From: Lelliottia amnigena
GTDB taxonomy: Bacteria > Pseudomonadota > Gammaproteobacteria > Enterobacterales > Enterobacteriaceae
NCBI GenBank assembly: GCA_900635465.1
Contig: LR134135.1
Location: 1,116,001 to 1,180,000 of the forward strand
Length of the DNA: 64,000 nt
Direction of reading: 5' to 3'
Part shown: positions 39,593 to 48,863 of the stretch, piece after piece
How the letters are laid out: each line of letters starts with the position of its first letter
How positions within the stretch are numbered: the stretch's first letter is position 1
The notes under the pieces: generated by a model
The model's input: the letters and a program-made list of their open reading frames with translations, nothing else
Told to the model about the DNA's origin: nothing
Databases searched by the model: none
Position numbers and translations under genes: made by a program

Positions 39593-40753
39593 ATGAGCAA
39601 TAACTCGTTGATTCCGCAGAGCAAACTTCCCAACCTTGGCACCACAATCTTCACGCAAATGAGTGCGCTGGCGCAGCAGCATAACGCCATTAACTTGTCG
39701 CAGGGATTTCCGGATTTTGACGGGCCAACCTATTTGCAGGAACGGCTGGCGTATCACGTTGCACAGGGCGCTAACCAGTATGCACCCATGACGGGCGCGC
39801 AGCCGCTGCGTGAAGCCATTGCCGATAAAACGCAGGAGCTGTACGGCTACAAACCGGATGCCAACAGCGACGTGACCGTTACGGCGGGAGCGACGGAAGC
39901 GTTATACGCGGCGATTACGGCGCTGGTGCGGGCGGGCGATGAGGTGATTTGCTTTGACCCGAGCTACGACAGCTATGCGCCAGCGATTGAATTATCGGGC
40001 GGTGTGGTAAAACGTATTGCGCTCCAGCCTCCACATTTTCGCCCGGACTGGCAGGCGTTCGCGGCGTTACTCAGCGACAAAACCCGTCTGGTGATCCTGA
40101 ATACGCCGCACAATCCGTCGGCCACGGTCTGGCGAAAAGCGGATTTTGCTGCGCTGTGGGAGGCGATTGCTGAACGCGAAATTTATGTCCTGAGCGATGA
40201 AGTTTACGAACATATCTGTTTTGCCGAAGAGGGACACGCCAGCGTTTTAGCGCATCCGCAGCTGCGCGAGCGCGCGATTGCCGTTTCGTCTTTTGGCAAA
40301 ACCTATCACATGACCGGCTGGAAAGTGGGGTATTGCGTTGCTCCCGCCGCTATTAGCGCGGAACTGCGCAAAGTGCATCAGTATCTGACGTTTGCGGTGA
40401 ATACCCCGGCACAGCTGGCGCTGGCGGATATGCTCCGCGCTGAGCCGGAACATTATCGTGAGTTACCGGAATTTTATCGCGCCCGTCGCGATCGGTTTGT
40501 GAACGCGTTAGGCGCGAGCCGTCTGGAGATTTTGCCCTGCGAGGGGACCTACTTTTTGCTGGCAGATTACAGCGCCATTTCCGATCTGGACGACGTGAGT
40601 TTCTGTCAGTGGCTCACCAAAGAGGCGGGCGTGGCCGCCATTCCGTTATCGGTGTTTTGCGCCGATCCGTTCCCGCATAAACTGATTCGTCTCTGTTTTG
40701 CGAAACAGGAATCGACGCTATTAGCCGCGGCAGAGCGTCTGAATACGCTCTGA
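39593..40753 (+). CDS. ybdL: YbdL, methionine aminotransferase
   Basis: PLP-dependent class I aminotransferase of 386 residues, close to E. coli YbdL. NLSQGFPDFDGPTYLQ is at the N-terminus, TAGATEAL, NTPHNPSATVW and VLSDEVYEHICF form the cofactor site, and the lysine in SSFGKTYHMTGWKVGYC is the Schiff-base residue. With mtnBCD next to it and no other aminotransferase in the cluster, it is the likely final step (MtnE role) converting oxo-methylthiobutyrate to methionine. Confidence 0.92.
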   Translation: MSNNSLIPQSKLPNLGTTIFTQMSALAQQHNAINLSQGFPDFDGPTYLQERLAYHVAQGANQYAPMTGAQPLREAIADKTQELYGYKPDANSDVTVTAGATEALYAAITALVRAGDEVICFDPSYDSYAPAIELSGGVVKRIALQPPHFRPDWQAFAALLSDKTRLVILNTPHNPSATVWRKADFAALWEAIAEREIYVLSDEVYEHICFAEEGHASVLAHPQLRERAIAVSSFGKTYHMTGWKVGYCVAPAAISAELRKVHQYLTFAVNTPAQLALADMLRAEPEHYRELPEFYRARRDRFVNALGASRLEILPCEGTYFLLADYSAISDLDDVSFCQWLTKEAGVAAIPLSVFCADPFPHKLIRLCFAKQESTLLAAAERLNTL

Positions 40754-41380
40754 CTATTTGACGGTCCAGGCTTCTGAGAAACGACGGTCTGCAAAGAGCT
40801 CCAGCAGGCCGTTGATTTGCTTCAGTCGCAACACTTCATCGCTATCCATGCCCAACTCCGTCCCGATTTTGGTTTCATCCCAACCGAGTAATACCAGCTC
40901 ACGCACAATCTCGGACATCGCATTTATTTGGTGGCGTCCCCGCGCACGGTTATGGCGAATGGTCGCGGCAATCCGGTCAATTTTGTCCTTTCTCTCTTTA
41001 CGCAGGCAGGTCACCGGTAAATAGCCTTTCAGCTGGCGCTTCAAAGCCGCACGTTGAGTGCCAGTTTCATACCGATGAAATCCATCCACAATTTCGTAAT
41101 GATGCGGATCGTTTTCGGTGACCACGATGGGCTGCGTGAACCCATCCAGCTCCAGTGATTTACAGAGCAGTCTTTTCTCAGGCGGCGCAACATTATTGGG
41201 GTTGTAATCGTTAGCGGTAATAGCGTCCTGTTTAATCCACAGCACACAATCAACGGGCTGCTCCCGAAAAGGGCTGAGCTCATGAATCGCCTGGCGAAAA
41301 GCGTTGATTGCCTCAATTCGCTGGTCTTCTGAAAGTGATTGCAAATAATTTTGCACGTCATGAATTAATCGTTGTTGCAT
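40754..41380 (-). CDS. ybdM: YbdM, ParB-like N-terminal domain protein (IbrB-like)
   Basis: A 208-residue protein with a ParB/Srx-type domain: LWIKQDAITANDYNPNNVAP, LDGFTQPIVV, YEIVDGFHRYE. It ends with a helix-turn-helix-like region (LGWDETKIGTELGMDSDEVL). It resembles IbrB of E. coli, which together with IbrA activates expression of immunoglobulin-binding surface proteins. ATG 41380 with AAGGAG is preferred over a GTG four codons upstream. It overlaps the end of ybdN by 16 bases, so the two proteins are co-produced. Confidence 0.87.
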   Translation of the reverse strand: MQQRLIHDVQNYLQSLSEDQRIEAINAFRQAIHELSPFREQPVDCVLWIKQDAITANDYNPNNVAPPEKRLLCKSLELDGFTQPIVVTENDPHHYEIVDGFHRYETGTQRAALKRQLKGYLPVTCLRKERKDKIDRIAATIRHNRARGRHQINAMSEIVRELVLLGWDETKIGTELGMDSDEVLRLKQINGLLELFADRRFSEAWTVK

Positions 41381-42588
41381 AAAATCCCCCACTCCTTGCG
41401 TTTATTTTTGATCCGTTCACTGTAGCGTTGGTAATGCTTTGGTTTATTTGGGCTGAAAGACAGGGCCCGACACCAGTAATCATTATTAAGAAGTACCTTA
41501 CAAATTCGACGCCAGGACGGAATATCAGTGGAGCCAATATCACCCGTCTGGGTATCAGGAATATCGCTCATGCCTTGCTTTTCATACCAGTGTAAATAGA
41601 CGGCGATTTTATTGCGATAATGTTCGGCGGTGACGTGCGGCATGCTGTTGAGTAAGAGCATGGCGTATTCTTTCCAGCACAAATGTTCAGGTTTGAGAAT
41701 TTTTCGATGGCCGTAAAAATGGTTGTCGTGACCCGCGTAAATACCGCCGCTTCTGACGCCGCTAACGCGTTCGCACATGGCTGCCCAGCGTTCCGGTTCG
41801 AGCACATGATAGAGCCACAAGCCCTGGCGCTGTTCAGGGCCGAAAGGTTCGCAAATGCGCATATAGCGCAGCGGCACGCCTGCCTGATACATCAGATTGT
41901 ATAAGGGGTTATAGCAGCAGCCGCTTTTTGCAAACCAGGTCCAGATGTCGGCCGTTTTCCAGTCATAAAGCGGATAGATATACCAGGCATGGCCGCCCGG
42001 CGCGACGGTGGTCCAGGGTTTATCATCCGCAAACCGCTTTTTACGCGCGTTCGCGATGCCCAAAAAACGGTTATAGGATTCATCTGCACGAATGCCAATC
42101 ATCACCGTTGCCGGGCGCTTTTGCGCAAACCAGCCTGAAAAGTCTCTGACGAACGCTTCGAAAGTCATTCCTTGCTGGTAAAAATCAAAATAGCCAGGGT
42201 CAGTAATGGCGTCTTCAGGCGGCTGACGAACCCAGTCAGTGCCGGGTTCCCAGCATTGCCATTCGGGCTGGAATTGTGAAAGCGAGTTTTGGGTTGTGAG
42301 CGGCAGAGCGACCCAAAAAAAGTGGTCGATGACATCGCGGTACAGCGCGCGCATGTTTTCGATATGGTGAATGGTGCAGGAAAATTGCGCCTCCCAGTCG
42401 ATAAATAAGACGCTAATTTTCCTTTTCTGCTTCCGCGCGATTTGTGCGGTCAAATGCAACATGATGGTGGAGTCTTTGCCTCCGGAAAAAGAGACGCAGA
42501 CGTGAGGTAAATTTTCCAGCGCCCATCCGATGCGTTCTTTTGCGGCATCCAGGACGTTCAGATCCAGTGGGTATTTATATATTGACAT
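41365..42588 (-). CDS. ybdN: YbdN, PAPS reductase-like protein (IbrA-like)
   Basis: A 407-residue protein of the phosphoadenosine-phosphosulfate reductase/DndC-like ATP pyrophosphatase family. The PP-loop is VCVSFSGGKDSTIMLHL (about 33-49). Conserved segments YDWKTADIWTWFAKSG, NPLYNLMYQAGVPL and RICEPFGPEQRQGLWLYHVLEP match YbdN/IbrA proteins. It lacks the cysteine motif of true assimilatory reductases as far as I can see. Start at ATG 42588, which aligns with E. coli YbdN. It is transcribed with ybdM. Confidence 0.88.
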   Translation of the reverse strand: MSIYKYPLDLNVLDAAKERIGWALENLPHVCVSFSGGKDSTIMLHLTAQIARKQKRKISVLFIDWEAQFSCTIHHIENMRALYRDVIDHFFWVALPLTTQNSLSQFQPEWQCWEPGTDWVRQPPEDAITDPGYFDFYQQGMTFEAFVRDFSGWFAQKRPATVMIGIRADESYNRFLGIANARKKRFADDKPWTTVAPGGHAWYIYPLYDWKTADIWTWFAKSGCCYNPLYNLMYQAGVPLRYMRICEPFGPEQRQGLWLYHVLEPERWAAMCERVSGVRSGGIYAGHDNHFYGHRKILKPEHLCWKEYAMLLLNSMPHVTAEHYRNKIAVYLHWYEKQGMSDIPDTQTGDIGSTDIPSWRRICKVLLNNDYWCRALSFSPNKPKHYQRYSERIKNKRKEWGILCNND

Positions 42589-42880
42589 GGTGAATCTCAT
42601 TTTAATTATATATAGATATTCATATATTTAACGCAGCGTATTGTGCAATTCTAAAGCAATTTCCTTTGAGTGAGGGATAAAGTTTCACATAAATAAAAAT
42701 TCTGTGGGGCTTGTCAGCTTTTTATCGGGCCGGTTTTAGAAAATGGATTTTTTATTTTGAGGGGGTAAGCGTTGAGTTTTGATTGATAGTTTTGTTTTTA
42801 TAATAATTCATATTAATGATTAATTAATTCTTTATTCTTGAGTTAAATTTATTTAATAAAGATTAATATTATCACAGGAT
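42589..42880. other. AT-rich gap upstream of ybdN
   Basis: No gene seen. This strongly AT-rich region presumably holds the ybdN promoter. E. coli has ybdO and dsbG between ybdN and ahpC; neither is present here. Confidence 0.5.
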
Positions 42881-42889
42881 ATAGTCTTA

Positions 42890-43107
42890 ATGGATTTATC
42901 CAAAAAAGTTAGGCAATTCCTATCGCAGCCATAGGCACGAATGCCGCTGCTGCGCATTGCCCAACGCTCGCGCGGGTGATGTAATCACGTTGCTGTAACG
43001 GATCGGCTAAGGTCCTGTAGAGCGCAACGCATCGCCAGGTTATCTGGCACTGAATCGACCTGCGGGACGTTCAGGTAACAGGGCCGCCCGTTGAGGCGGC
43101 CTTTTTA
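42890..43107 (+). ncRNA. Candidate structured RNA or leader upstream of ahpC
   Basis: A GC-richer block of about 200 bases inside AT-rich DNA. It begins with a possible 14-codon peptide (MDLSKKVRQFLSQP from ATG 42890, with AGGA upstream), contains internal complementary pieces such as CGTTGC (42987) and GCAACG (43025), and ends in a strong hairpin with a T tract. No known family was recognised. It could be a small RNA, a leader or the remnant of a lost gene. Confidence 0.3.
43081..43107 (+). terminator. Rho-independent terminator upstream of ahpC
   Basis: GGGCCGCCCGTTGAGGCGGC followed by CTTTTT. The stem GGCCGCC/GGCGGCC around a CGTTGA-type loop with a T tract is a convincing terminator on the + strand, but no recognised gene precedes it in that direction. 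Confidence 0.75.
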
Positions 43108-43129
43108 CGTTTTGCAGACCGAAAAGCAT

Positions 43130-43252
43130 CGTTCAGGCAAGTGATGGTCGGGTTGTAAGGTATCGCTGATTGATTTGATACGGCAAACGCATTGGCTCCA
43201 TCAGATGAAGTTCGTTACCTTAGCTCTCAACGAAAACACGGAGGAAGTACAG
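43130..43252 (+). promoter_or_regulatory. ahpC promoter and leader
   Basis: The stretch GATTGATTTGATACGGCAAA and the segment just before the gene (CTCAACGAAAACACGGAGGA) closely resemble the E. coli ahpC promoter and leader, where OxyR activates transcription. I could not fix the OxyR contacts, so the limits are approximate. Confidence 0.45.
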
Positions 43253-43816
43253 ATGTCCTTGATTAACACCAAAATTAAACCTTTCAAAAACCAGGCGTTC
43301 AAAAACGGCGAATTCATCGAAGTCACCGAGAAAGACACCGAAGGCCGCTGGAGTGTGTTCTTCTTCTATCCAGCTGACTTCACTTTCGTTTGCCCGACCG
43401 AACTGGGCGACGTAGCGGATCATTACGACGAACTGCAGAAACTGGGCGTGGACGTTTATTCCGTTTCCACTGATACCCACTTCACTCACAAAGCATGGCA
43501 CGGCAGCTCCGACACCATCGCCAAAATCAAATACGCGATGATCGGCGACCCAACTGGCGCCCTGACCCGTAACTTCGACAACATGCGTGAAGATGAAGGT
43601 CTGGCAGATCGTGCAACCTTCGTTGTTGACCCGCAGGGCATCATCCAGGCCATCGAAGTTACCGCTGAAGGTATCGGCCGTGATGCGTCTGACCTGCTGC
43701 GTAAAATCAAAGCGGCACAGTACGTTGCGTCTCACCCAGGCGAAGTGTGCCCGGCGAAATGGAAAGAGGGTGATGCGACCTTAGCGCCATCTCTGGACCT
43801 GGTCGGCAAAATCTAA
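43253..43816 (+). CDS. ahpC: AhpC, alkyl hydroperoxide reductase peroxiredoxin
   Basis: Typical 2-Cys peroxiredoxin of 187 residues that reduces H2O2 and organic peroxides. The peroxidatic cysteine is Cys47 in FTFVCPTEL and the resolving cysteine is in [10 protein letters not shown] near the C-terminus. ATG 43253 with GAGGAAG is used; longer in-frame starts fall in the promoter. It is recycled by AhpF, encoded after a pair of ERIC-like repeats. OxyR control is expected from family knowledge. Confidence 0.97.
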   Translation: MSLINTKIKPFKNQAFKNGEFIEVTEKDTEGRWSVFFFYPADFTFVCPTELGDVADHYDELQKLGVDVYSVSTDTHFTHKAWHGSSDTIAKIKYAMIGDPTGALTRNFDNMREDEGLADRATFVVDPQGIIQAIEVTAEGIGRDASDLLRKIKAAQYVASHPGEVCPAKWKEGDATLAPSLDLVGKI

Positions 43817-43829
43817 TTTCCCGTCGTCT

Positions 43830-43929
43830 TTCGCGCCAGTGCTGCGTTGGCAGCGCCTGTTCACCCCGGTCACTGACCTGTGTCAGCTCCCGGGGATTCT
43901 CAGGCTAGCCGCCTTGCTCTGGCACGAAA
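43830..43929. repeat. ERIC-like element, copy 1 of a tandem pair
   Basis: TCGCGCCAGTGCTGCGTTGG leads into the ERIC-type core GTTCACCCCGGTCACTGACC and CTCCCGGGGATTCTCAGGCT, ending GCTCTGGCACGAA. The outer arms (CGCCAGTGC / GCTCTGGCACG) are complementary. It begins 14 bases after the ahpC stop. Confidence 0.75.
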
Positions 43930-43958
43930 TACTTAGGGAAATACATTTTCTTCGGTTA

Positions 43959-44058
43959 TCGCGCCAGTGCCGCGTTGGCAGCGCCTGTGTTCACCCCGGT
44001 CACTGACCTGTGTCAGCTCCCGGGGATTCTCAGGCTAGCCGTCTTGCTCTGGCACGAA
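43959..44058. repeat. ERIC-like element, copy 2 of a tandem pair
   Basis: Nearly identical to copy 1 in the same orientation, with few differences: CCGCG for CTGCG, TGTGTTCACC for TGTTCACC, and CCGTC for CCGCC. The two are separated by about 29 bases. Together they fill most of the 375 bases between ahpC and ahpF. Confidence 0.75.
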
Positions 44059-44191
44059 TCCAAAGGAAATTACGCTTGTTAACGGGTGCATGCCGCACCC
44101 GTTTCATTCTAAACCCCATGATGCAAGCCGCATTCAGGCCGCCCAGACAAGGCAGCTTGCATGATGATGTTTTTTAAGCAGGAGATTAACG

Positions 44192-45757
44192 ATGCTCGAC
44201 ACCAACATGAAAACCCAGCTCAAGGCCTATCTTGAGAAACTGACCAAACCTGTTGAGTTGATTGCCACGCTGGATGACAGCGCCAGATCGGCAGAAATCA
44301 AGGAACTGCTGGCGGAAATCGCCGAACTGTCACCCAAAGTGACCTTTAAAGAAGACAACAGCCTGGCGGTGCGTAAGCCGTCATTCCTGATTACCAATCC
44401 AGGCTCAGACCAGGGACCGCGCTTTGCTGGTTCTCCGCTTGGGCACGAATTTACGTCGCTGGTGCTGGCGCTGCTGTGGACCGGTGGTCATCCATCGAAA
44501 GAAGCGCAGACGCTGCTGGAGCAAATCCGCGATATCGACGGTGATTTTGAGTTTGAAACCTACTACTCGCTGTCATGCCACAACTGCCCGGACGTGGTGC
44601 AGGCTCTGAACCTGATGGCCGTGCTGAACCCGCGCATTAAGCACACTGCGATTGACGGCGGCGTGTTCCAGAATGAAATCACCGATCGTAATGTGATGGG
44701 CGTTCCGGCGGTGTTCGTGAACGGGAAAGAGTTTGGTCAGGGTCGTATGACGCTGACGGAAATCGTGGCCAAAATTGATACCGGTGCTGAAAAGCGCGCG
44801 GCGGAAGAACTCAACAAGCGTGATGTTTACGACGTGCTGATTGTCGGTTCCGGCCCTGCGGGCGCTGCGGCAGCGGTCTACTCGGCACGTAAAGGGATTC
44901 GTACCGGCCTGATGGGCGAGCGCTTTGGTGGCCAGGTTCTGGATACCGTAGATATCGAAAACTACATTTCCGTGCCAAAAACCGAAGGCCAAAAGCTGGC
45001 GGGCGCACTGAAAGCGCACGTCGATGATTACGATGTCGATGTCATCGACAGCCAAAGCGCCAGCAAACTGGTTCCGGCTGCGACAGAAGGCGGCTTACAC
45101 CAGATTGAAACGGCCTCCGGTGCGGTGCTAAAAGCGCGCAGCGTGATCATCGCGACGGGTGCGAAATGGCGCAATATGAACGTGCCGGGAGAAGATCAGT
45201 ATCGCACCAAAGGCGTGACCTACTGTCCGCACTGCGACGGCCCGCTGTTTAAAGGCAAACGCGTGGCGGTGATCGGCGGGGGTAACTCAGGTGTGGAAGC
45301 GGCTATTGATCTGGCGGGACTCGTTGAGCACGTCACGCTGCTGGAATTTGCCCCTGAAATGAAAGCCGACCAGGTATTGCAGGATAAAGTCCGCAGCCTG
45401 AAAAACGTCGATATCGTCCTGAATGCTCAGACCACGGAAGTGAAAGGCGACGGCAGTAAAGTGACCGGTCTGGAATACCGTGACCGCGTCAGCGGTGATG
45501 TGCACAACGTGGCGCTGTCAGGCATTTTCGTGCAGATCGGTTTGCTGCCAAACACCACCTGGCTTGAAGGCGCGATTGAGCGCAACCGCATGGGCGAGAT
45601 CATGATTGATGCCAAATGTGAAACCAGCGTGAAAGGCGTCTTTGCTGCGGGTGACTGTACGACCGTGCCGTACAAACAGATTATTATCGCGACGGGCGAA
45701 GGGGCGAAAGCGTCTCTCAGCGCGTTTGATTATCTGATTCGCACCAAAACAGCATAA
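44192..45757 (+). CDS. ahpF: AhpF, alkyl hydroperoxide reductase NADH-dependent subunit
   Basis: Flavoprotein disulfide reductase of 521 residues that regenerates AhpC. The N-terminal double thioredoxin-fold domain carries SCHNCPDV (CxxC near 129-132). The FAD domain starts [22 protein letters not shown], the second redox pair is YCPHCDG (near 345-348), and the NADH site is [28 protein letters not shown] precedes the ATG. A bidirectional terminator follows. Confidence 0.97.
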   Translation: MLDTNMKTQLKAYLEKLTKPVELIATLDDSARSAEIKELLAEIAELSPKVTFKEDNSLAVRKPSFLITNPGSDQGPRFAGSPLGHEFTSLVLALLWTGGHPSKEAQTLLEQIRDIDGDFEFETYYSLSCHNCPDVVQALNLMAVLNPRIKHTAIDGGVFQNEITDRNVMGVPAVFVNGKEFGQGRMTLTEIVAKIDTGAEKRAAEELNKRDVYDVLIVGSGPAGAAAAVYSARKGIRTGLMGERFGGQVLDTVDIENYISVPKTEGQKLAGALKAHVDDYDVDVIDSQSASKLVPAATEGGLHQIETASGAVLKARSVIIATGAKWRNMNVPGEDQYRTKGVTYCPHCDGPLFKGKRVAVIGGGNSGVEAAIDLAGLVEHVTLLEFAPEMKADQVLQDKVRSLKNVDIVLNAQTTEVKGDGSKVTGLEYRDRVSGDVHNVALSGIFVQIGLLPNTTWLEGAIERNRMGEIMIDAKCETSVKGVFAAGDCTTVPYKQIIIATGEGAKASLSAFDYLIRTKTA

Positions 45758-45792
45758 TAAAAGAAAGTAAGGCTACACCTGCAAAAATAAAA

Positions 45793-45817
45793 ACCCCGCG
45801 AAAGCGGGGTTTTTTAT
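45793..45817. terminator. Bidirectional terminator, ahpF/uspG
   Basis: AACCCCGCGAAAGCGGGGTT followed by TTTT, with AAAAA on the other side. It lies between the convergent ahpF and uspG and can serve both. Confidence 0.85.
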
Positions 45818-45822
45818 GCGCG

Positions 45823-46251
45823 TTATCTGACGACCAACACCGGGATATGCGTGTGGCGGATTACGCTGGAGGCATTCGAACCCAGCAGGTGGGTGGAGAT
45901 AGAAGGATTGCGTGAACCGATCACCACCACGTCGGCTTTAAGTTCGTTCGCCATTTCGTTCACCGCGTCGCGAACGCTACCAAACCGCACATGGGTTTTA
46001 ATCCGCGCCGGATCGATGCTGAAATGCCCCACCATGGTTTGCAGGCGGGTTTCTGCTTCGCGTTGCAGATGCTCCTCAAAGCGGCGCACGTCGGCGGCGA
46101 AGCGGTGCAGACTCAGGCTGGCAGAGCCTGGCAAAACGTGTAAAAGATGAATGATGCCGTCCTGCTGCGCCAGGAATTCGGCGTGGCGCACGGCCTTGTC
46201 GCTCAGTTCCATTTCAAAAACATCAACCGGCATAATGATTGTCTGATACAT
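45823..46251 (-). CDS. uspG: UspG, universal stress protein
   Basis: A 142-residue UspA-domain protein, almost identical to E. coli UspG (YbdQ): [20 protein letters not shown] at the start and the nucleotide-binding signature [20 protein letters not shown] near the end. ATG 46251 with AAGGAG is chosen over a start 13 codons upstream. UspG is a cytoplasmic stress protein. Confidence 0.95.
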   Translation of the reverse strand: MYQTIIMPVDVFEMELSDKAVRHAEFLAQQDGIIHLLHVLPGSASLSLHRFAADVRRFEEHLQREAETRLQTMVGHFSIDPARIKTHVRFGSVRDAVNEMANELKADVVVIGSRNPSISTHLLGSNASSVIRHTHIPVLVVR

Positions 46252-46386
46252 ACCCGTTTCTCCTTGTTTATAAACGCTGAAAACATTCAAACATAAAATA
46301 TTATTTGTTTCTGCTATCTGTCAGGCAGTTTTTCACGTTTTGGCGTTTATTGACTTAACTTTGCGGAGAAATGAGAGGAACAAGGT

Positions 46387-46477
46387 CTACCAGTAGCGTT
46401 CAAGATAAAGCACGGCCGTGACGATAATCGCCAAAAAAAATGAAATATACCAGCGATATGCCCAGTATCTCATTCAT
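46387..46477 (-). CDS. Small membrane protein of 29 residues (frameshifted in this sequence)
   Basis: From ATG 46477 the minus strand reads MNEILGISLVYFIF, then meets a run of eight T (A run at 46433-46440). With seven T the frame continues LAIIVTAVLYLERYW and stops at 46387. The result is one hydrophobic helix with charged ends, typical of the small single-span membrane proteins of enterics. GGGGACG lies upstream. No name recognised. The frameshift and the small size limit confidence. Confidence 0.5.
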
Positions 46478-46560
46478 GACCGTCCCCGCGGCACTGAAAC
46501 GGATTAAGCCTGGATTAAGGGGATTTGGCGCGCCATAGGAAAAAAGGGTGATTTTCGGAA

Positions 46561-46582
46561 AGAGGATGCGGACGCATCCTCT
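46561..46582 (-). terminator. rnk terminator
   Basis: AGAGGATGCGGACGCATCCT and CT form a near-perfect palindrome with a ten-base stem. In the rnk direction it is followed by TTTCCG, a modest T tract. Confidence 0.5.
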
Positions 46583-46614
46583 GGGCAAAGCGGTTAACGC
46601 TTATTCAGATGGGA

Positions 46615-47025
46615 TTAACGCAGGTAATCGCCGGCAGCTTCTGGCTGGTAGAGCAGTTCCAGCACTTCAAGGTGTGCCGATGCGCCACCTGGCAGTTCCC
46701 AGTGGATGGTATCACCCGTGCGCAGGCCAAGGAGCGCGGCACCGACGGGCGCGAGAACGGAGAGCTGAGTGCTGCTGTCGGTCATCTGCGCAGGATACAC
46801 CAGCGTGCGGGTGTGCTCTTCACCGGACGCGAGATCGCGGAATCTCACCTGGCTGTTCATGGTGACGACGTCATGCGGCATCGACTCTGCCGTACACATT
46901 TGCGCGCGGTCCAGTTCGTCGTTCAGCGCATCCGCAATCGGCAGCGACGCGAACGCGGGTTTCTCCAGCAGACGGTCGATACGTTCTGCATCAAGTTCAT
47001 TGATAATGAGGGTGGGTCTGGACAT
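46615..47025 (-). CDS. rnk: Rnk, nucleoside diphosphate kinase regulator
   Basis: A 136-residue protein of the Rnk/GreA-like family: an N-terminal coiled-coil-like part ([20 protein letters not shown]) and a C-terminal FKBP-like domain with [19 protein letters not shown] and [18 protein letters not shown]. It binds RNA polymerase in the secondary-channel region in E. coli and affects nucleotide pools. A terminator-like hairpin is present in its leader. Confidence 0.94.
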   Translation of the reverse strand: MSRPTLIINELDAERIDRLLEKPAFASLPIADALNDELDRAQMCTAESMPHDVVTMNSQVRFRDLASGEEHTRTLVYPAQMTDSSTQLSVLAPVGAALLGLRTGDTIHWELPGGASAHLEVLELLYQPEAAGDYLR

Positions 47026-47077
47026 TTATTACTCCATGTCTTTAGTGCTGCGTGTCGCGCAGAAACCAATCCAAAAG

Positions 47078-47107
47078 AAAACCCTCGCCGTATGGCAGCG
47101 AGGGTTT
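47078..47107 (-). terminator. Terminator-like hairpin in the rnk leader
   Basis: On the minus strand AAAACCCTCGC and GCGAGGGTTTT pair around an eight-base loop and are followed by CTTTTGG, 50 bases before the rnk ATG. Because rnk and the next gene diverge, no gene upstream needs this terminator; attenuation of rnk is one explanation. Confidence 0.55.
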
Positions 47108-47281
47108 TATCTCTCCTGATGATACTGGCTGAACACCGAAGTTTGAAGTGATGAATGTCACATTCATCGCGCAGATGAATTTTTGGCGAAAAAACGTGAT
47201 CGTTCTCAGATTTGCAGTATGCTTTTTAAGCGCCCTTTTACGGGCGACGATCTGCACACGGTGTTCCATTCAGGAGATCTC

Positions 47282-48112
47282 ATGAGCGTTTACGACAAAC
47301 TTACCTTGAAAGACGGCAGTTATTTGCATTTCAAAGACTGGGGCAGCGGGCAGCCCATTGTATTTAGTCATGGCTGGCCGTTAACGGCGGATGCCTTTGA
47401 AGATCAAATGTTGTATCTGGGGTCGAAAGGATTTCGCGTGATCGCACACGATCGGCGTGGGCACGGGCGTTCTGCCCAGACCTGGGATGGGAACGATATG
47501 GATCAGTACGCTGACGATCTGGCAGAACTGACCGCGCATCTGAATCTTAACGATGCGGTGCATGTCGGTCACTCCACCGGCGGCGGCGAAGTGGCGCGCT
47601 ATATTGGTCGGCATGGAACTGAACGGGTCGCAAAAGCCGTGCTGATTAGCGCAGTGACGCCGATTATGATCAAAACCGATTTCAACCCAAATGGGGTGCC
47701 GAAAGAGGTGTTTGATGGTATTCGGGAAGGCGTGATCAACGATCGCGCAGCGTTCTTTTATGAACTGACTGCGGCCTTTTATGGCTATAACCGCACGGGT
47801 GCGAAAGAGTCTAAAGCGGTCCGGGAAAGCTTTGTTGAGCAAGGGCTTCAGGGATCGATTAAAGGGCTATATGACTGCATCAAGGCATTTTCGGAAACCG
47901 ACCTGCGGGAAGATCTGAAAAAGATGACCATCCCAACGCTTGTGATTCATGGCAATGACGATCAAATCGTGCCGTTTGAAACCTGCGGGAAAGTGGCGGC
48001 AGAGATCCTGCCGGATTCCCAGCTCAAGGTGTACGAGGGCGGTTCGCACGGGATTTGCACCACGCATAAACACCAGATCAATGAAGACTTACTGAAATTT
48101 ATTCAGTCATAA
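47282..48112 (+). CDS. Alpha/beta hydrolase, non-haem chloroperoxidase/arylesterase type
   Basis: A 276-residue alpha/beta hydrolase. The oxyanion region is [16 protein letters not shown], the nucleophile elbow is [13 protein letters not shown], the acid is in [13 protein letters not shown] and the histidine in [12 protein letters not shown]. This set matches the perhydrolase/arylesterase group once called chloroperoxidases. ATG 47282 has an AGGAGATCT leader. Physiological substrate unknown; it may act in detoxification. Confidence 0.88.
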   Translation: MSVYDKLTLKDGSYLHFKDWGSGQPIVFSHGWPLTADAFEDQMLYLGSKGFRVIAHDRRGHGRSAQTWDGNDMDQYADDLAELTAHLNLNDAVHVGHSTGGGEVARYIGRHGTERVAKAVLISAVTPIMIKTDFNPNGVPKEVFDGIREGVINDRAAFFYELTAAFYGYNRTGAKESKAVRESFVEQGLQGSIKGLYDCIKAFSETDLREDLKKMTIPTLVIHGNDDQIVPFETCGKVAAEILPDSQLKVYEGGSHGICTTHKHQINEDLLKFIQS

Positions 48113-48203
48113 TTTTTAACGGATTGCGCTACGCTGATCGTCCTGAATCAGGGGAATGAGCGAAGCGTAATTCGTGCCTGTTAAATTTCACGCAGAGAGT
48201 GCC

Positions 48204-48827
48204 ATGTATTTCTATCAGCCATCCCAGGGACACGGCCTGCCACACGATCCCTTAAATGCCATTGTTGGCCCCCGTCCTATCGGTTGGATTTCAAGCCAGG
48301 ACAGCGAAGGGCGACTGAATCTTGCCCCCTACAGTTTTTTTAATTGCTTCAATTATCACCCGCCGATCATTGGTTTCTCCAGTAATGGCTGGAAAGACAG
48401 CGTGCAAAACATTGTCCAGACCGGCGAATTCGTCTGGAATCTGGCAACGGTCGAACTGGCGCAGGCGATGAATGAAACGTCCGCCACGCTCCCGCATGAG
48501 GAAGACGAATTTTCCTTCTCCGGCTTAACGCCCGTCGCCAGCCAGCTGGTGAACGCACCGCGCGTGGCGGAAAGCCCGGTTAACTTTGAATGTCGTCTGT
48601 CGCAGTGCATTCAGCTCACTGGCGCAGACGGTACGCCGATTGAAACCTGGCTGGTACTGGGCGAAGTCGTCGGAATTCACATCCGCGAAACGCTGCTGGA
48701 AGACGGGATTTATCAGACCGCCAAAGCGAATCCGATTCTGCGTGCGGGTGGCCCGACGGCCTACTATTCGATAAGCGAAGCGCAGCGGTTTGACCTGGTG
48801 CGCCCGGATGCACGTCGCAGAGGCTAA
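48204..48827 (+). CDS. Flavin reductase-like FMN-binding domain protein
   Basis: A 207-residue member of the flavin reductase-like family (MYFYQPSQGHGLPHDPLNAI, VGPRPIGWISSQDSEGRLNL and APYSFFNCFNYHPPIIGFSS). It should bind FMN; the partner and substrate are unknown. A GTG ten codons upstream is possible, but ATG 48204 leaves the family start. It follows the hydrolase gene after about 90 bases without an obvious terminator, so co-transcription is possible. Confidence 0.82.
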   Translation: MYFYQPSQGHGLPHDPLNAIVGPRPIGWISSQDSEGRLNLAPYSFFNCFNYHPPIIGFSSNGWKDSVQNIVQTGEFVWNLATVELAQAMNETSATLPHEEDEFSFSGLTPVASQLVNAPRVAESPVNFECRLSQCIQLTGADGTPIETWLVLGEVVGIHIRETLLEDGIYQTAKANPILRAGGPTAYYSISEAQRFDLVRPDARRRG

Positions 48828-48863
48828 TCTTTTTACCCGGCACAGCCCGCGCCGGGTGAATGT

